The position numbers and the translations under genes are program-made. This document shows positions 39,641-49,217 of a DNA stretch of 64,000 bases, one piece after another (within the stretch, counting starts at the first letter, position 1; every line of letters starts with the position of its first letter). Under the pieces are notes generated by a model. The model was not told where the DNA came from. It ran no database searches and worked only from the letters and a program-made list of their open reading frames with translations. Source of the DNA: Oscillospiraceae bacterium (GTDB lineage Bacteria; Bacillota; Clostridia; Oscillospirales; Acutalibacteraceae); contig SVPM01000001.1 in the NCBI GenBank assembly GCA_015065865.1, positions 38,043 through 102,042 on the forward strand, given 5' to 3'.

Positions 39641-39680
39641 AAATCCCGTGTGTTCGAGAGCGAACACACGGGATTTTTTT
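39641..39680. terminator. Bidirectional terminator between convergent genes
   Basis: AAAATCCCGTGTGTTCG-agag-CGAACACACGGGATTTTTT. Confidence 0.85.
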
Positions 39681-40257
39681 AGAAGTGAACGGTATCGGCA
39701 ATATGCTTTGCCATACGGTAATAACCTTCCCTCCCGAAATGCAGACCGTCAAGCGGCTGCATTTCGTATTCGTTTTCAGCGCTGAAAACGGTATCAAAGG
39801 TCACCAATCTAAAATTCTTCTCTTTTGCAAATTTCGATAAAAAAGCTTGTGCTTTTTTGACACGGGGTGCACAGCCGAAGTTAGCACGGTCGGGGATCTC
39901 GGTAGCGTGGGGCGGTGCGATGAGAATGATCTCGCTTTGCGGTGCATCGGCAGCACAGCGAGTTATAAGCTCCGCATAATCACGGTTTCCTTGCACGTCT
40001 TTTTCGGGGTCCAACGTGCCGTTGGTTCCCAAAAAAATCAAGATGTAATCAGCGTCTGCCACCGTGATGTTGCCTTGCTTGTAATGGTTCAAATACGCCG
40101 AAACGGTGTAGCCGCATTTGCCGCCGTTTATCACCTCGGCACCGGTCAATTGCGATAAGAAATAGGGGTAATTCTCTTCATGGATATTCGGTACACCGCT
40201 TTGATGCCACCCGTAATCTCCTTCGGTCAAACTGTCGCCTAAACATACGATTTTCAT
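39679..40257 (-). CDS. SGNH/GDSL hydrolase
   Basis: MKIVCLGDSLTEGD, DGLHFGREGY; start at MKIVCLG. Confidence 0.85.
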   Translation of the reverse strand: MKIVCLGDSLTEGDYGWHQSGVPNIHEENYPYFLSQLTGAEVINGGKCGYTVSAYLNHYKQGNITVADADYILIFLGTNGTLDPEKDVQGNRDYAELITRCAADAPQSEIILIAPPHATEIPDRANFGCAPRVKKAQAFLSKFAKEKNFRLVTFDTVFSAENEYEMQPLDGLHFGREGYYRMAKHIADTVHF

Positions 40258-41051
40258 ACTGTGTCCTCCTGTTCGTTGAAGATGTGACGGAATATGATAT
40301 TGGCGATCACCGCGTGACCGTGATCGCTCGGATGGCAACGGTCATCGGGAACACCTGACAGCCAGTTGTCCTGTCCGTAATTTTTACCGCCTATCTGCAA
40401 ATGTTGCATCCATACGGCGTGTAGGTCGATCAAAGGTAATCCTCTGTCTTTCGCCACGTTACGCATGGCAACGGCATAAGGGTCGAGCACACTGGTGTTC
40501 CGGTTTCCGCTGTCGTTGTATGTCGGTGTCATCAATACAATAGCAGCATCGGGATGAGCTTCTTGGATACGTGTGATCAACAAATGCAGATCAGCAGTGT
40601 ACTCATCGGGTGCGGCGAATTTCTGCGGGTCCTCACGAATGGCATCGTTGATGCCTGCATTGATGAAAAAGAGGTTTGCGCCGTGGTGGTCGATCGTTTT
40701 ATTGACAAAATCCGCCGAGCGGGACAGCAGGCGTTTCACGGTATTTCCTCCTACTCCCGATCGCACAACGGATATTGTGCGGTCGCCCCCTTGTTGTATG
40801 GTAACGGCGGGAGCGTAGTCTTTGAGGGGGCGCAACTCGCTGTCGGCTGTGTCAAACATGCGACCGTCATAACGTTTTACGGTGCGTTCGGGATAACGTG
40901 CTGCCAAAAGATTGCCTAAAACGGCGGTGTATGTGGTATTGTCGGACGTTGCACGTCCACCGTGTGTTATGCTGTCGCCAACCGTGAACAGCGTGTATGT
41001 TTTGGCGTTAGTGATGGCGGCAGCAATATCGGAAAAAGTAAGAGGTTTCAT
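40254..41051 (-). CDS. SGNH/GDSL hydrolase
   Basis: TLFTVGDSITHGGRA, INAGINDA, DDRCHPSDHGHAVIA; ATGA overlap with downstream gene. Confidence 0.85.
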   Translation of the reverse strand: MKPLTFSDIAAAITNAKTYTLFTVGDSITHGGRATSDNTTYTAVLGNLLAARYPERTVKRYDGRMFDTADSELRPLKDYAPAVTIQQGGDRTISVVRSGVGGNTVKRLLSRSADFVNKTIDHHGANLFFINAGINDAIREDPQKFAAPDEYTADLHLLITRIQEAHPDAAIVLMTPTYNDSGNRNTSVLDPYAVAMRNVAKDRGLPLIDLHAVWMQHLQIGGKNYGQDNWLSGVPDDRCHPSDHGHAVIANIIFRHIFNEQEDTV

Positions 41052-43264
41052 AGTTGCTCCTGTACCAAGCGGTAAGTGCCTTGCGTGATTATAGCCGTTT
41101 TTTCGCCGCTTGTTAAACACCAGTTTTCTTTTAAGGACATGGTTGCGGTCATTGCTTTGGGGAGTGTGAGCGTAAGGGAAATTGCATCGTCTTCTCGTTC
41201 CCACCGCACCGCGATTCGGCCGTGCGGAGAGTCGTAAAACGCTTCGGCAAAGTCGAGCGCCGAAACAAAGCAAGGGGCAATCGTTACCTTGGTGATATCT
41301 TCACCTGTTGGATTGAACTGTAATCCCGCAATACGCTTGATGAAGAACGCACTGACGTCACCCCAAAACATATGGTTGAGTGAATCTTGCGGTTCAACGG
41401 TAAAACGCTCCCACAAGGCGGTGGCGCCTTGTGACAGGATGTAGCTGTAAGAGGGGAAGGCAGGGTCGGCGATCAAATGGTACGCAAGGTCGGCATATCC
41501 GTTTTCCGAGAGCAGATGAAACAGCACACGCCCGCCCAGCACACCGACGTCCATACGGTTACGGCTCTCGCGGATGTAGGTAATTAACCATTGCAACGCA
41601 CGCTCTTTTTCGTCCTCTTTGAACATACCGTAATACAGCGCCATCGCCTGTGCGGTTTGGCAACGGCCGTATACCGTGTCACCCTCGATCAAATGGGTAC
41701 GAAAAGCGGTCGTGAGTTCGCGCGACAGCGTTTTTGCCGTTTTCCATCCAATATGACCGATTACTTTCAGCAAAAAGGAGGCTTTGTCGGCAATATCTTT
41801 GGCAATAATGGTGTCGGTTACGACCAATGGTGCTTTCGGGGGAATATCTCCTACATGACACCAATCGCCCAATCCAAATTCGCAAAGTCCATGTTTGTCG
41901 CGACGCGATGACAGATACTGCAAATAACGCAGAATCGCATCGGCGCTCTCTTCAATCATTGCGGTCTCACCGCGATATACGTACACATAGTAGGGCAGGT
42001 ATACCAGTACACAGTCCCACGCAGGGCCGTTGCCCCAGTGGAAACCCCAACCACCCGTCGGCACGATACCCGGTAAGGCGCCGTCTTTGCGTTGCGCTTT
42101 TATAATACTGTGCATCCACTGGCGGTAACACATTTCGGGTGTGAAGTTCAGCATCATAAATTCGCTTGCTAAAGCGGCATCTGCTGTCCAACCGTTCTTT
42201 TCTCTTTGCGGGCAATCGTTTGGGAAATGCCACATGTTGGCGAGTCCGCTGCGCCGTGTGATAGTTTGCAAAGTGTTCAGTGTTTCATCCGAACAGGAGA
42301 ATCCGCCGCAGGAATGTAGTGTGGAGTGGTATACGCATTGTGTCAGCAGGTCGGGAGTGGCTTGCTCTTCCGAAATTCCGAATACGGCGACATAGCGAAA
42401 ACCGTGATACACAAAGGAAGGGGTGTACACTTCGGTTTCATCGCCTTTGCAGATGTATACATCGGTGTGTACCAGATGCTGTACATCCTCAAAAGAGGGG
42501 GTGTCATAAGCGCACCATAGCGCCTGAAGGTTCAGCTTTCCGTCTTTCAAGAACTCTGCGTGTTGCATAACGATGCGTTGCCCTGCACGCCCTTTGATCG
42601 TTAAGCGGACAATACCCGCATCAATTACACCGAAATCGTAAAGATACCCGCCGTCATATGCGGTTATCGCAACAGGCGCACGTTCTTCAAAGCGGCTGAT
42701 CGGAGGGACTGCAGACAGCGTGAGTTCACCCTTTGGTACGGACGCCTCCAACGCATAGCACCACTCACTGTCATCGAAACCGATGGTATTCCATCCCGTG
42801 ATATCCTTCGTGGCATCGTAGTGTTCACCCAGACGGTAATCGTCAAACAAAATGGGGGAGGGGGCCGTTTTAAAGGAGGTATCACTTTCCACCGTACCAT
42901 CGGCGTAGCATAGAGTCAGCGCAAAGGAAGGTGCGGCACGAAAGGCGGCTTTGTCGAAATCCCAGATGTATCCGCCGGCGTTGTTTTGCAATCCGTTGCC
43001 GAGCAAAACACCGATTACGTTGTCGCCCGCTTGCAATGCCACTTCATATTCGTCGTAGTATATGAAGTCATCGGGGTTGGCAATGTAGGGGGCGAGCAAT
43101 CCTTTGGTGTATTCTTGTCCGTTGATCCACAGTCGATAAAATCCGCCTGTGGCGATACGCACAGTGGCACTGCCCGTCTGTTTTGCGGAAAAAAACTTTC
43201 GAAAATACGGGGCGGGAACGTGGTTTTCTAATGTGTTGTATTGCTCCTGTGCTTTGATAAACAT
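41048..43264 (-). CDS. Alpha-L-rhamnosidase (GH78-like)
   Basis: CGGFSCSDETLNTLQTITRRSGLANMWHFPNDCPQREKNGWTADA. Confidence 0.9.
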   Translation of the reverse strand: MFIKAQEQYNTLENHVPAPYFRKFFSAKQTGSATVRIATGGFYRLWINGQEYTKGLLAPYIANPDDFIYYDEYEVALQAGDNVIGVLLGNGLQNNAGGYIWDFDKAAFRAAPSFALTLCYADGTVESDTSFKTAPSPILFDDYRLGEHYDATKDITGWNTIGFDDSEWCYALEASVPKGELTLSAVPPISRFEERAPVAITAYDGGYLYDFGVIDAGIVRLTIKGRAGQRIVMQHAEFLKDGKLNLQALWCAYDTPSFEDVQHLVHTDVYICKGDETEVYTPSFVYHGFRYVAVFGISEEQATPDLLTQCVYHSTLHSCGGFSCSDETLNTLQTITRRSGLANMWHFPNDCPQREKNGWTADAALASEFMMLNFTPEMCYRQWMHSIIKAQRKDGALPGIVPTGGWGFHWGNGPAWDCVLVYLPYYVYVYRGETAMIEESADAILRYLQYLSSRRDKHGLCEFGLGDWCHVGDIPPKAPLVVTDTIIAKDIADKASFLLKVIGHIGWKTAKTLSRELTTAFRTHLIEGDTVYGRCQTAQAMALYYGMFKEDEKERALQWLITYIRESRNRMDVGVLGGRVLFHLLSENGYADLAYHLIADPAFPSYSYILSQGATALWERFTVEPQDSLNHMFWGDVSAFFIKRIAGLQFNPTGEDITKVTIAPCFVSALDFAEAFYDSPHGRIAVRWEREDDAISLTLTLPKAMTATMSLKENWCLTSGEKTAIITQGTYRLVQEQL

Positions 43265-43276
43265 AGCGTACCTCTC

Positions 43277-44812
43277 CTAAAAGCAAAGTGTTATACGTCC
43301 GTTTTCGGAGCGTATGCAGTAGGGGGATGTGTATCTTCCTTCGGCAACGGTCAGCGTGTACACCGCATCGTTGTAGGCAAGTGTCAGCGAGGTTTCGTCG
43401 CACCTCTGCACGGTGGGGAAATGGTCGTTGATCTTACCGCAGTGGTAGGTGAGGGTAAACGGCTTATCGGAAGTAACGGTCAACGAGCGTGGACGAAGTG
43501 TGAGGGTGAATGCGCCGTAATCGACGAAGGCCTCTTCACCACGTCCTTTAAATGCCATTGTTTCGGGACAAAGGGGAGTGCCGTCTGCAAGTGCTAATCT
43601 CCCGCCTGCTGTTGTGCCGTTTCCGCTGTGGCGGAAACCGTCAAATACGGGGAGTGTTTCGTAGGCAGCACTGTTTTCGGTGCAGCACACATCTTCGTAA
43701 GGGTCCATGACGTTTTCGCTGAATATGTGCAGGTCGCGTATACGAAATCCGTTTTCGTCGCAAAACAGGTTGATACGGTAAGTGTCGGTACAGTACCATA
43801 CCGAATTCTTGTTTTCATCGTCATAAGCCGACCGAGCAACGATAGCCGACGCAGGGGTGTGGTCAAAATGCTGTTGATACCACCGTCCTGTTTCGCCGAG
43901 CGGTTCCACCGTAATCTTTCCCTCGTTTTGCAACTGCGCGAACAGCGGAAATTGATAAAGAATGCCTTTCTGCATCAGATCCCAACCGAAACTGTTTTCT
44001 TGCCCTGCTTGAGCATATCCAAAGGAAAGGCAGTCGCCGTTAAAGTTTTCACGCATATACCAATCCACCCAGCGCGGGTCGGCACCGCCGCCGTTGGGGT
44101 AGGACGGTTCCAAGGTGTATACCGCTTGCGAAGGGGTGGTCTGCTGGTGGGGGTCCATGCCGGCATCGTATTGGTACACGGGGTCCGAACCCAGCATCCG
44201 AAACAGGGGGGCAGACAGTGCATTATCGCGGTTTTGTGCCGGAAAAAACACGTTGTTTCGAGCGGGGTAATACCCCTGCCCGTAATACCCACCCCACAGT
44301 GTGTATCCATCGGTGCCGAATTGCTCTTTGCAGTTGCACAGTGCATCGATCTCATAATGGTCGCACACATAACGAGCAGTGTGACTGTCAAAAAACCACG
44401 AACCGAACACCCGTGGATAGTATCCAAATACGTCGTGAAACCGTTCGAACAGCACCTCGACCAATTGCTCGCGCTGTTTTTTCGTATAACCTACCGAAAA
44501 GCCGCAATGACAATGCCAATCCCATGCATACCGCCCGTTCCACGGGATGCCGCACGCTTGTGCTTGCGGTTCTACGATCTCGTGCCACACGCCGAACTCA
44601 AATTGTGCGGGGTCCAGTGCGAGCAAAAGGTCGGTGTAACAAGGGTCGAGCAGTGCGTCGTACTGCAACAGGAAAGTGCCGCGCAAACGGTGTTCCTTCA
44701 TTAGGCGAATCTGCTCTTTCAATGGAGTTAAAAGATCGCGTTCCATACGCGGCTCTACCCCTCGTATAAAGTTTACAATGTTGACGATCTGCCTTTTTTT
44801 CACAACATACAC
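43277..44812 (-). CDS. Hypothetical protein, polysaccharide deacetylase-like N-terminal region
   Basis: LKEQIRLMKEHRLRGTFLLQYDALLDPCYTDLLLAL...EFGVWHEIVEPQ...DWHCHCGFSVGYTKKQREQLVEVLF pattern. Confidence 0.55.
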   Translation of the reverse strand: MYVVKKRQIVNIVNFIRGVEPRMERDLLTPLKEQIRLMKEHRLRGTFLLQYDALLDPCYTDLLLALDPAQFEFGVWHEIVEPQAQACGIPWNGRYAWDWHCHCGFSVGYTKKQREQLVEVLFERFHDVFGYYPRVFGSWFFDSHTARYVCDHYEIDALCNCKEQFGTDGYTLWGGYYGQGYYPARNNVFFPAQNRDNALSAPLFRMLGSDPVYQYDAGMDPHQQTTPSQAVYTLEPSYPNGGGADPRWVDWYMRENFNGDCLSFGYAQAGQENSFGWDLMQKGILYQFPLFAQLQNEGKITVEPLGETGRWYQQHFDHTPASAIVARSAYDDENKNSVWYCTDTYRINLFCDENGFRIRDLHIFSENVMDPYEDVCCTENSAAYETLPVFDGFRHSGNGTTAGGRLALADGTPLCPETMAFKGRGEEAFVDYGAFTLTLRPRSLTVTSDKPFTLTYHCGKINDHFPTVQRCDETSLTLAYNDAVYTLTVAEGRYTSPYCIRSENGRITLCF

Positions 44813-44930
44813 CTCTTTGTTTCATTTGTTTTTCTTGCTATTTCTTCGCTTTTATTGTACAATATATCATGCTAAAACAAAATAGAACAATTAACTGGAA
44901 AAGTAGACAAATCAACTGTGTGGTGATCGT

Positions 44931-45788
44931 ATGTTTCATTCGTATTATCGAGATGTCTTTGATCTTAACAACAATTTTGCAAACGAGAATGTGTCGCTGC
45001 AGGTGAACTGCGCCGGCCATGAGGTGCACGAACAGCCGGTGGCGGCAGATACGGTGCGGCGAGATCAATATTTGTATTATCAAACGCACGGCACGGTGAG
45101 GGTGACCTCGCCGCTGCCCTGCCGTTTGCAAGCAGGAGATTTAATATGGTATAAAGGCGATGTGCCGTTTACCTATCGGGATGAAGGGGTGACAGAGCAT
45201 TACTTTGTGCACTTCACCGGTACGGCCGCAGTGGAATGGTTACAGAAAGCGGGTTTGACACCGCACACGGTGTATCGTATGCAAGACGGCGGTGCGGTGG
45301 AAGATGGGTTTCGTGAGTTGTTTCGAGCGTTTTTACGCCGTGATACGCAATTTGAAACCGCGACATGTGCTAAACTGTTGACTTTGTTGGCAACAGTTGG
45401 CCGCTGTGTGAATGGGGAGAACGGAAAAAGGCGCGGGGCGCGTTTGGAGAAGAGCTTGCAATATATCCACGACCATCTGGCAGAACGTTTGTCGGTTGCC
45501 GCATTGGCGGCGTGTGAGCATCTGAGCGTGAGTCGCTATCGCGCGCTGTTTTGCGATATGATGAAGCAACCGCCGCTGGAATACGTGCTTGCGCTGCGTA
45601 TGGATTTGGCTTGCCGTCTGCTGGCGACTTCCGATATGAGCGTGCAGGAAATTGCCCTAGCAGTAGGGTATGAAGACTCTCACTATTTTTCGCGGCTGTT
45701 TCATAAGAAAACGGGGATTACACCTCTGGTTTACCGCGCACGAAAAAAAGAATTATGTGTGAACAAGTCCGGTAAAAACGGGCGATAG
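44931..45788 (+). CDS. AraC-family transcriptional regulator
   Basis: LAACEHLSVSRYRALFCDMMKQPPLEYVLALRMDLACRLL, IALAVGYEDSHYFSRLFHKKTGITPLVYR. Confidence 0.92.
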   Translation: MFHSYYRDVFDLNNNFANENVSLQVNCAGHEVHEQPVAADTVRRDQYLYYQTHGTVRVTSPLPCRLQAGDLIWYKGDVPFTYRDEGVTEHYFVHFTGTAAVEWLQKAGLTPHTVYRMQDGGAVEDGFRELFRAFLRRDTQFETATCAKLLTLLATVGRCVNGENGKRRGARLEKSLQYIHDHLAERLSVAALAACEHLSVSRYRALFCDMMKQPPLEYVLALRMDLACRLLATSDMSVQEIALAVGYEDSHYFSRLFHKKTGITPLVYRARKKELCVNKSGKNGR

Positions 45789-45963
45789 AAAAAACGCTTC
45801 CTCCGCCTAAGTTCAAAAGAGCCATTGTAAAAGGAGGCGACTACAACAAAACTGACACCGTTAAAAAACGATGTCAGTTCATTGTTTGGAATTCTATAAT
45901 ATCCACCGTTTAGATTGTTTCGTGTTGTTCGCACGATTAGGGACGGTTCAGAAAACCTTCTTG

Positions 45964-46527
45964 TCACAGGGAGATCACGTTGGCATTCAGCAGTTCGATC
46001 TCTTCGGGGTGGTGGGTGACCATCACCACGGGGCGGGTCGCGGCATAGGCGCGAATATGTGTCGCGATCTCATCGCGGTTTTGGGCGTCGATGCCGTTGA
46101 AGGGTTCGTCCAATGCCAGCCAGCGGCTTTCGGCCGCCAGTGCACGGGCAATAGCGACCCGCCGCCGCATACCGCCGCTGAGTTCGTGGGGAAATTGCGA
46201 AAACTCCGTTTCGGATAGCCCCATATTGAGCAGTGCTTCTTTAGCGCGGTCGGGAGAAACGGCGGTCAACGCGGTGTTTTCCAACACCGTCTTCCACGGC
46301 AACAGGCGGTTTTCTTGAAATACCGCAACGCCAAGCAAACGGTCACCGTGTATTCGGCCGCTTTGCGGCTTTTCCAATCCCAACAGCAGGCGCAAAACGG
46401 TGGTCTTACCGCATCCCGATGGGCCGAACAAACAGGTCACGCCGCTGTCGGGAACGGTCAGGGAAAAGTCTTGCAACACAGGCTTATCGGGATATGAGAA
46501 TCCGATGTGTTCCAGTGTGAATGCCAT
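45964..46527 (-). CDS. ABC transporter ATP-binding protein (nitrate/sulfonate/taurine type)
   Basis: LFGPSGCGKTTVLRLLLGLE, HELSGGMRRRVAIARAL, WLALDEPF. Confidence 0.93.
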   Translation of the reverse strand: MAFTLEHIGFSYPDKPVLQDFSLTVPDSGVTCLFGPSGCGKTTVLRLLLGLEKPQSGRIHGDRLLGVAVFQENRLLPWKTVLENTALTAVSPDRAKEALLNMGLSETEFSQFPHELSGGMRRRVAIARALAAESRWLALDEPFNGIDAQNRDEIATHIRAYAATRPVVMVTHHPEEIELLNANVISL

Positions 46528-46530
46528 CGT

Positions 46531-47328
46531 TTATACCCCCTCACCTGCATTAAAGCGCCGTCCGAGCCGTTTGGCGAGTGCCAAGAACAGGTGCTCCAAC
46601 ACCACGCTCAACACGATAACGGCAATGGTATAAGCAAACACTTCGGCCGTTTCTAAATGGTTTTTTGCTGTTTGCAGCAAGCGGCCGATCGAATCCTGCG
46701 GACGGCAGATGACTTCGGCGGCAACAGCCGATTTCCACGCAAGTCCCAGCGCGGTGGTGCAGGCGGTGAGGAAGTGCGGCATGACCGACGGGATCCACAC
46801 GTGCAAAACCGTGCGCCGCTGTCCCAAACGGAAAACGTATGCCGTTTCCAGCAAACGGCGGTCGGTCTGCCGCAGCCCTTTATCCACGTTCCCCCACACG
46901 ATGGGTAGTACCATCAAGAAAGCAATGAATGCGGGGAGGATATCGGTTTTGAGCCATACGAAAGCCAAGATGATGAACGAGGCAACGGGGGTGGCGCGTA
47001 CCGTCTTGAGTAAAGGGGCGAACAAGTGGGATGCCAAGGGGAACCGATAAGTCAGCAGTGCCAGTATCACACCGCTCACTACGCCGCCTGCAAAACCTGC
47101 CGCTACACGCAAGAGGGAGGCTACCGTTGCCAGCCAAAACGCCGAAGTCTGCCCGAGGTGCCACAACGTTTTGCCGACCAAAAGCGGGGTGGGGACCAGC
47201 AGTTCTTGATCCACACGCCACGCGACAAACCACCATACCGCGACCCAAAGCACCACGGCAACTGCCCCGAAGAGCAGCCGCTTTTGCGGTGAAAGAGGAG
47301 CGTTACGGTACGAAATAGAAGTCATCAT
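46531..47328 (-). CDS. ABC transporter permease (SsuC/TauC-like)
   Basis: BPD transport inner-membrane pattern; start MMTSISYRN overlaps upstream CDS. Confidence 0.88.
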   Translation of the reverse strand: MMTSISYRNAPLSPQKRLLFGAVAVVLWVAVWWFVAWRVDQELLVPTPLLVGKTLWHLGQTSAFWLATVASLLRVAAGFAGGVVSGVILALLTYRFPLASHLFAPLLKTVRATPVASFIILAFVWLKTDILPAFIAFLMVLPIVWGNVDKGLRQTDRRLLETAYVFRLGQRRTVLHVWIPSVMPHFLTACTTALGLAWKSAVAAEVICRPQDSIGRLLQTAKNHLETAEVFAYTIAVIVLSVVLEHLFLALAKRLGRRFNAGEGV

Positions 47329-48331
47329 TCGGCACAGCCCCTCCGATGGACGTGGGATCGGCTTCAAACAGGATCTCGTAATATCCGTGGATAGCGGGTT
47401 TCATAGCTGCGCCTTCCACAAACACCACGTTGCAACGCGGAATGGCTTTTTTGGCAATCGGTGCAGCGGCAATGATGCCGAAATCCGCACACAATTCGGC
47501 GGTAGCATCCACGTCGGCAACCGCCTCGACCGAAGTCTTGTATTCAGCGAGAAACGCCTTCACGGCATCGGTGTTCGCCTTAACGAAACTCTTCTTTGCG
47601 ATCACGCAACCCATCATCATGGTGCTGTCGGGTTCCACGGCTTTCCACGCGGCATCCATGCTGATCGCCATACGCAGGTCGGGGTTCTTGGTCATTGCAG
47701 TGGTAGCGGCCGGTTCGGGCACCATCGCCAGCGAGATCTCGCCCGTTGCCAGTTTGGCGACCAGTTCGCTGTTTTCCGCTAAAAATTCGATGGTGACGTC
47801 TTTATCGGGGTCAATACCGTTCTTCTTCAAAATGTGGCGCAACACATATTCGGGGTTGGCACCTTCGCCGGTGGAATAAATGGTCTTGCCGCGCAGATCG
47901 GCGACCGAGTGCACTTTGTTGCCGTTTTCCAGCATATACAACACACCGGCGGTGTTGAGTGCCAATACCTGTACGTCACCGCCAAGTTTTTTCGAGAGTT
48001 TCGCGGCAAGATTGGTGGGTACCGATGCGATCTGCACATCGCCGTTTGAGAATTTACCGACCACCTCATCCGGCGAAGAGGCAATGGTGAAAGAATACTC
48101 GATCGCCTTGGAATGGGGGGCGGATTTCATCAAGTTGGCAAGACCGACACCCGTGGGACCTTGAATACCGGCAATCGACAACGGGGTGCGTTTCGGCGCT
48201 TCGGTAACGGTCGTGGTGGGGGTGGTGTCATCTCCCTTTTCGGGTGCGGGTGCGGTGGTGCATCCGAACGCGGTGAAAGCTACCGCCAGCGTGAGCAACA
48301 AGGTGAGCAACATTTTGGTTGTGTGTTTCAT
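47303..48331 (-). CDS. ABC transporter substrate-binding lipoprotein (NMT1/SsuA-like)
   Basis: Lipobox AFTAFGC; IQGPTGVGLANLMK, VATNLAAKL-like periplasmic fold motifs. Confidence 0.9.
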   Translation of the reverse strand: MKHTTKMLLTLLLTLAVAFTAFGCTTAPAPEKGDDTTPTTTVTEAPKRTPLSIAGIQGPTGVGLANLMKSAPHSKAIEYSFTIASSPDEVVGKFSNGDVQIASVPTNLAAKLSKKLGGDVQVLALNTAGVLYMLENGNKVHSVADLRGKTIYSTGEGANPEYVLRHILKKNGIDPDKDVTIEFLAENSELVAKLATGEISLAMVPEPAATTAMTKNPDLRMAISMDAAWKAVEPDSTMMMGCVIAKKSFVKANTDAVKAFLAEYKTSVEAVADVDATAELCADFGIIAAAPIAKKAIPRCNVVFVEGAAMKPAIHGYYEILFEADPTSIGGAVPNDDFYFVP

Positions 48332-48347
48332 AAAGCATTCTCCTTAT

Positions 48348-48971
48348 TTAATGATTAATATAGATCGTCTTGCCCACGCGGCGTATCTTTCCGTCGGCGG
48401 CAAGGGTATCTAACGAACGGTAGAGGCTGGTGCGCCCGATATCCAGCATACGCGAGAGTTCGCTCATGCCGTGGGGGAGGGTGACCAACCCGTTTTCATC
48501 GCTGTGCTGGCGCAAATGCACCAACAAGCGGTCTTCAGCGTTGCCGGCCGTGAAGGCGGCGATGCGTTGATTGAGAAAACGGATGCGGTCGGATAAAAAG
48601 CCGATGTAGTTTTCCGCTACGCGGAAATCCCGCCGCATCCAGTCGTTTAACAGACTCTCATCGAAAAAACGAAGTTCTGCCGCTGTGGCGGCGCGCACTT
48701 CGGTGACGTACCGTGTATCCTGTCCGTACAAAGCGGCGGCACCGAACACGGCACCCGCTTCCAGTCGGTTAAGCACGGCGGCGTCGCGGAGGATCAATAC
48801 TTCGCCGCGCAGCACCACGCCGATGGCGCGGCGAAACCGTTCGGCAGAATAGATGATGCTTCCCTTTTCGAAGTGTTCGGGCGGCGGCGCCTCGGCCAGC
48901 AACGATGCACGCTCGGTATGCGACAGCCCGCGAAACAGGAAAACGTCCTCGGGGAAGTTGTACATACACAA
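48348..48971 (-). CDS. Crp/Fnr-family transcriptional regulator
   Basis: cNMP-binding-like N-terminus; HTH GMSELSRMLDIGRTSLYRSLDTLAADGKI. Confidence 0.88.
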   Translation of the reverse strand: MCMYNFPEDVFLFRGLSHTERASLLAEAPPPEHFEKGSIIYSAERFRRAIGVVLRGEVLILRDAAVLNRLEAGAVFGAAALYGQDTRYVTEVRAATAAELRFFDESLLNDWMRRDFRVAENYIGFLSDRIRFLNQRIAAFTAGNAEDRLLVHLRQHSDENGLVTLPHGMSELSRMLDIGRTSLYRSLDTLAADGKIRRVGKTIYINH

Positions 48972-48980
48972 ACTCCTTTC

Positions 48981-49006
48981 AAAAGTGTTCCAAAAGGAAC
49001 ACTTTT
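48981..49006. promoter_or_regulatory. Candidate Crp/Fnr operator
   Basis: AAAAGTGTTCC-aaaa-GGAACACTTTT immediately upstream of the regulator RBS. Confidence 0.55.
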
Positions 49007-49217
49007 TGTAAGATTATCGTAACACAATTGCAGTAAAAAAGCAAGAGAAAAACGTGAATGTGGTAAAATATCACCGAAATATTCAAAAATGCACGAAAAG
49101 CAAGTACGCTTTTAGGTGGTTTTGACGGTTGTTTTTGCGGCAAAATTTTCCTATAATTTAACTGGTGTTTTTTGCGATTACGTGAAAATGTATGGAATGT
49201 ATATAACGGAGGACTGT

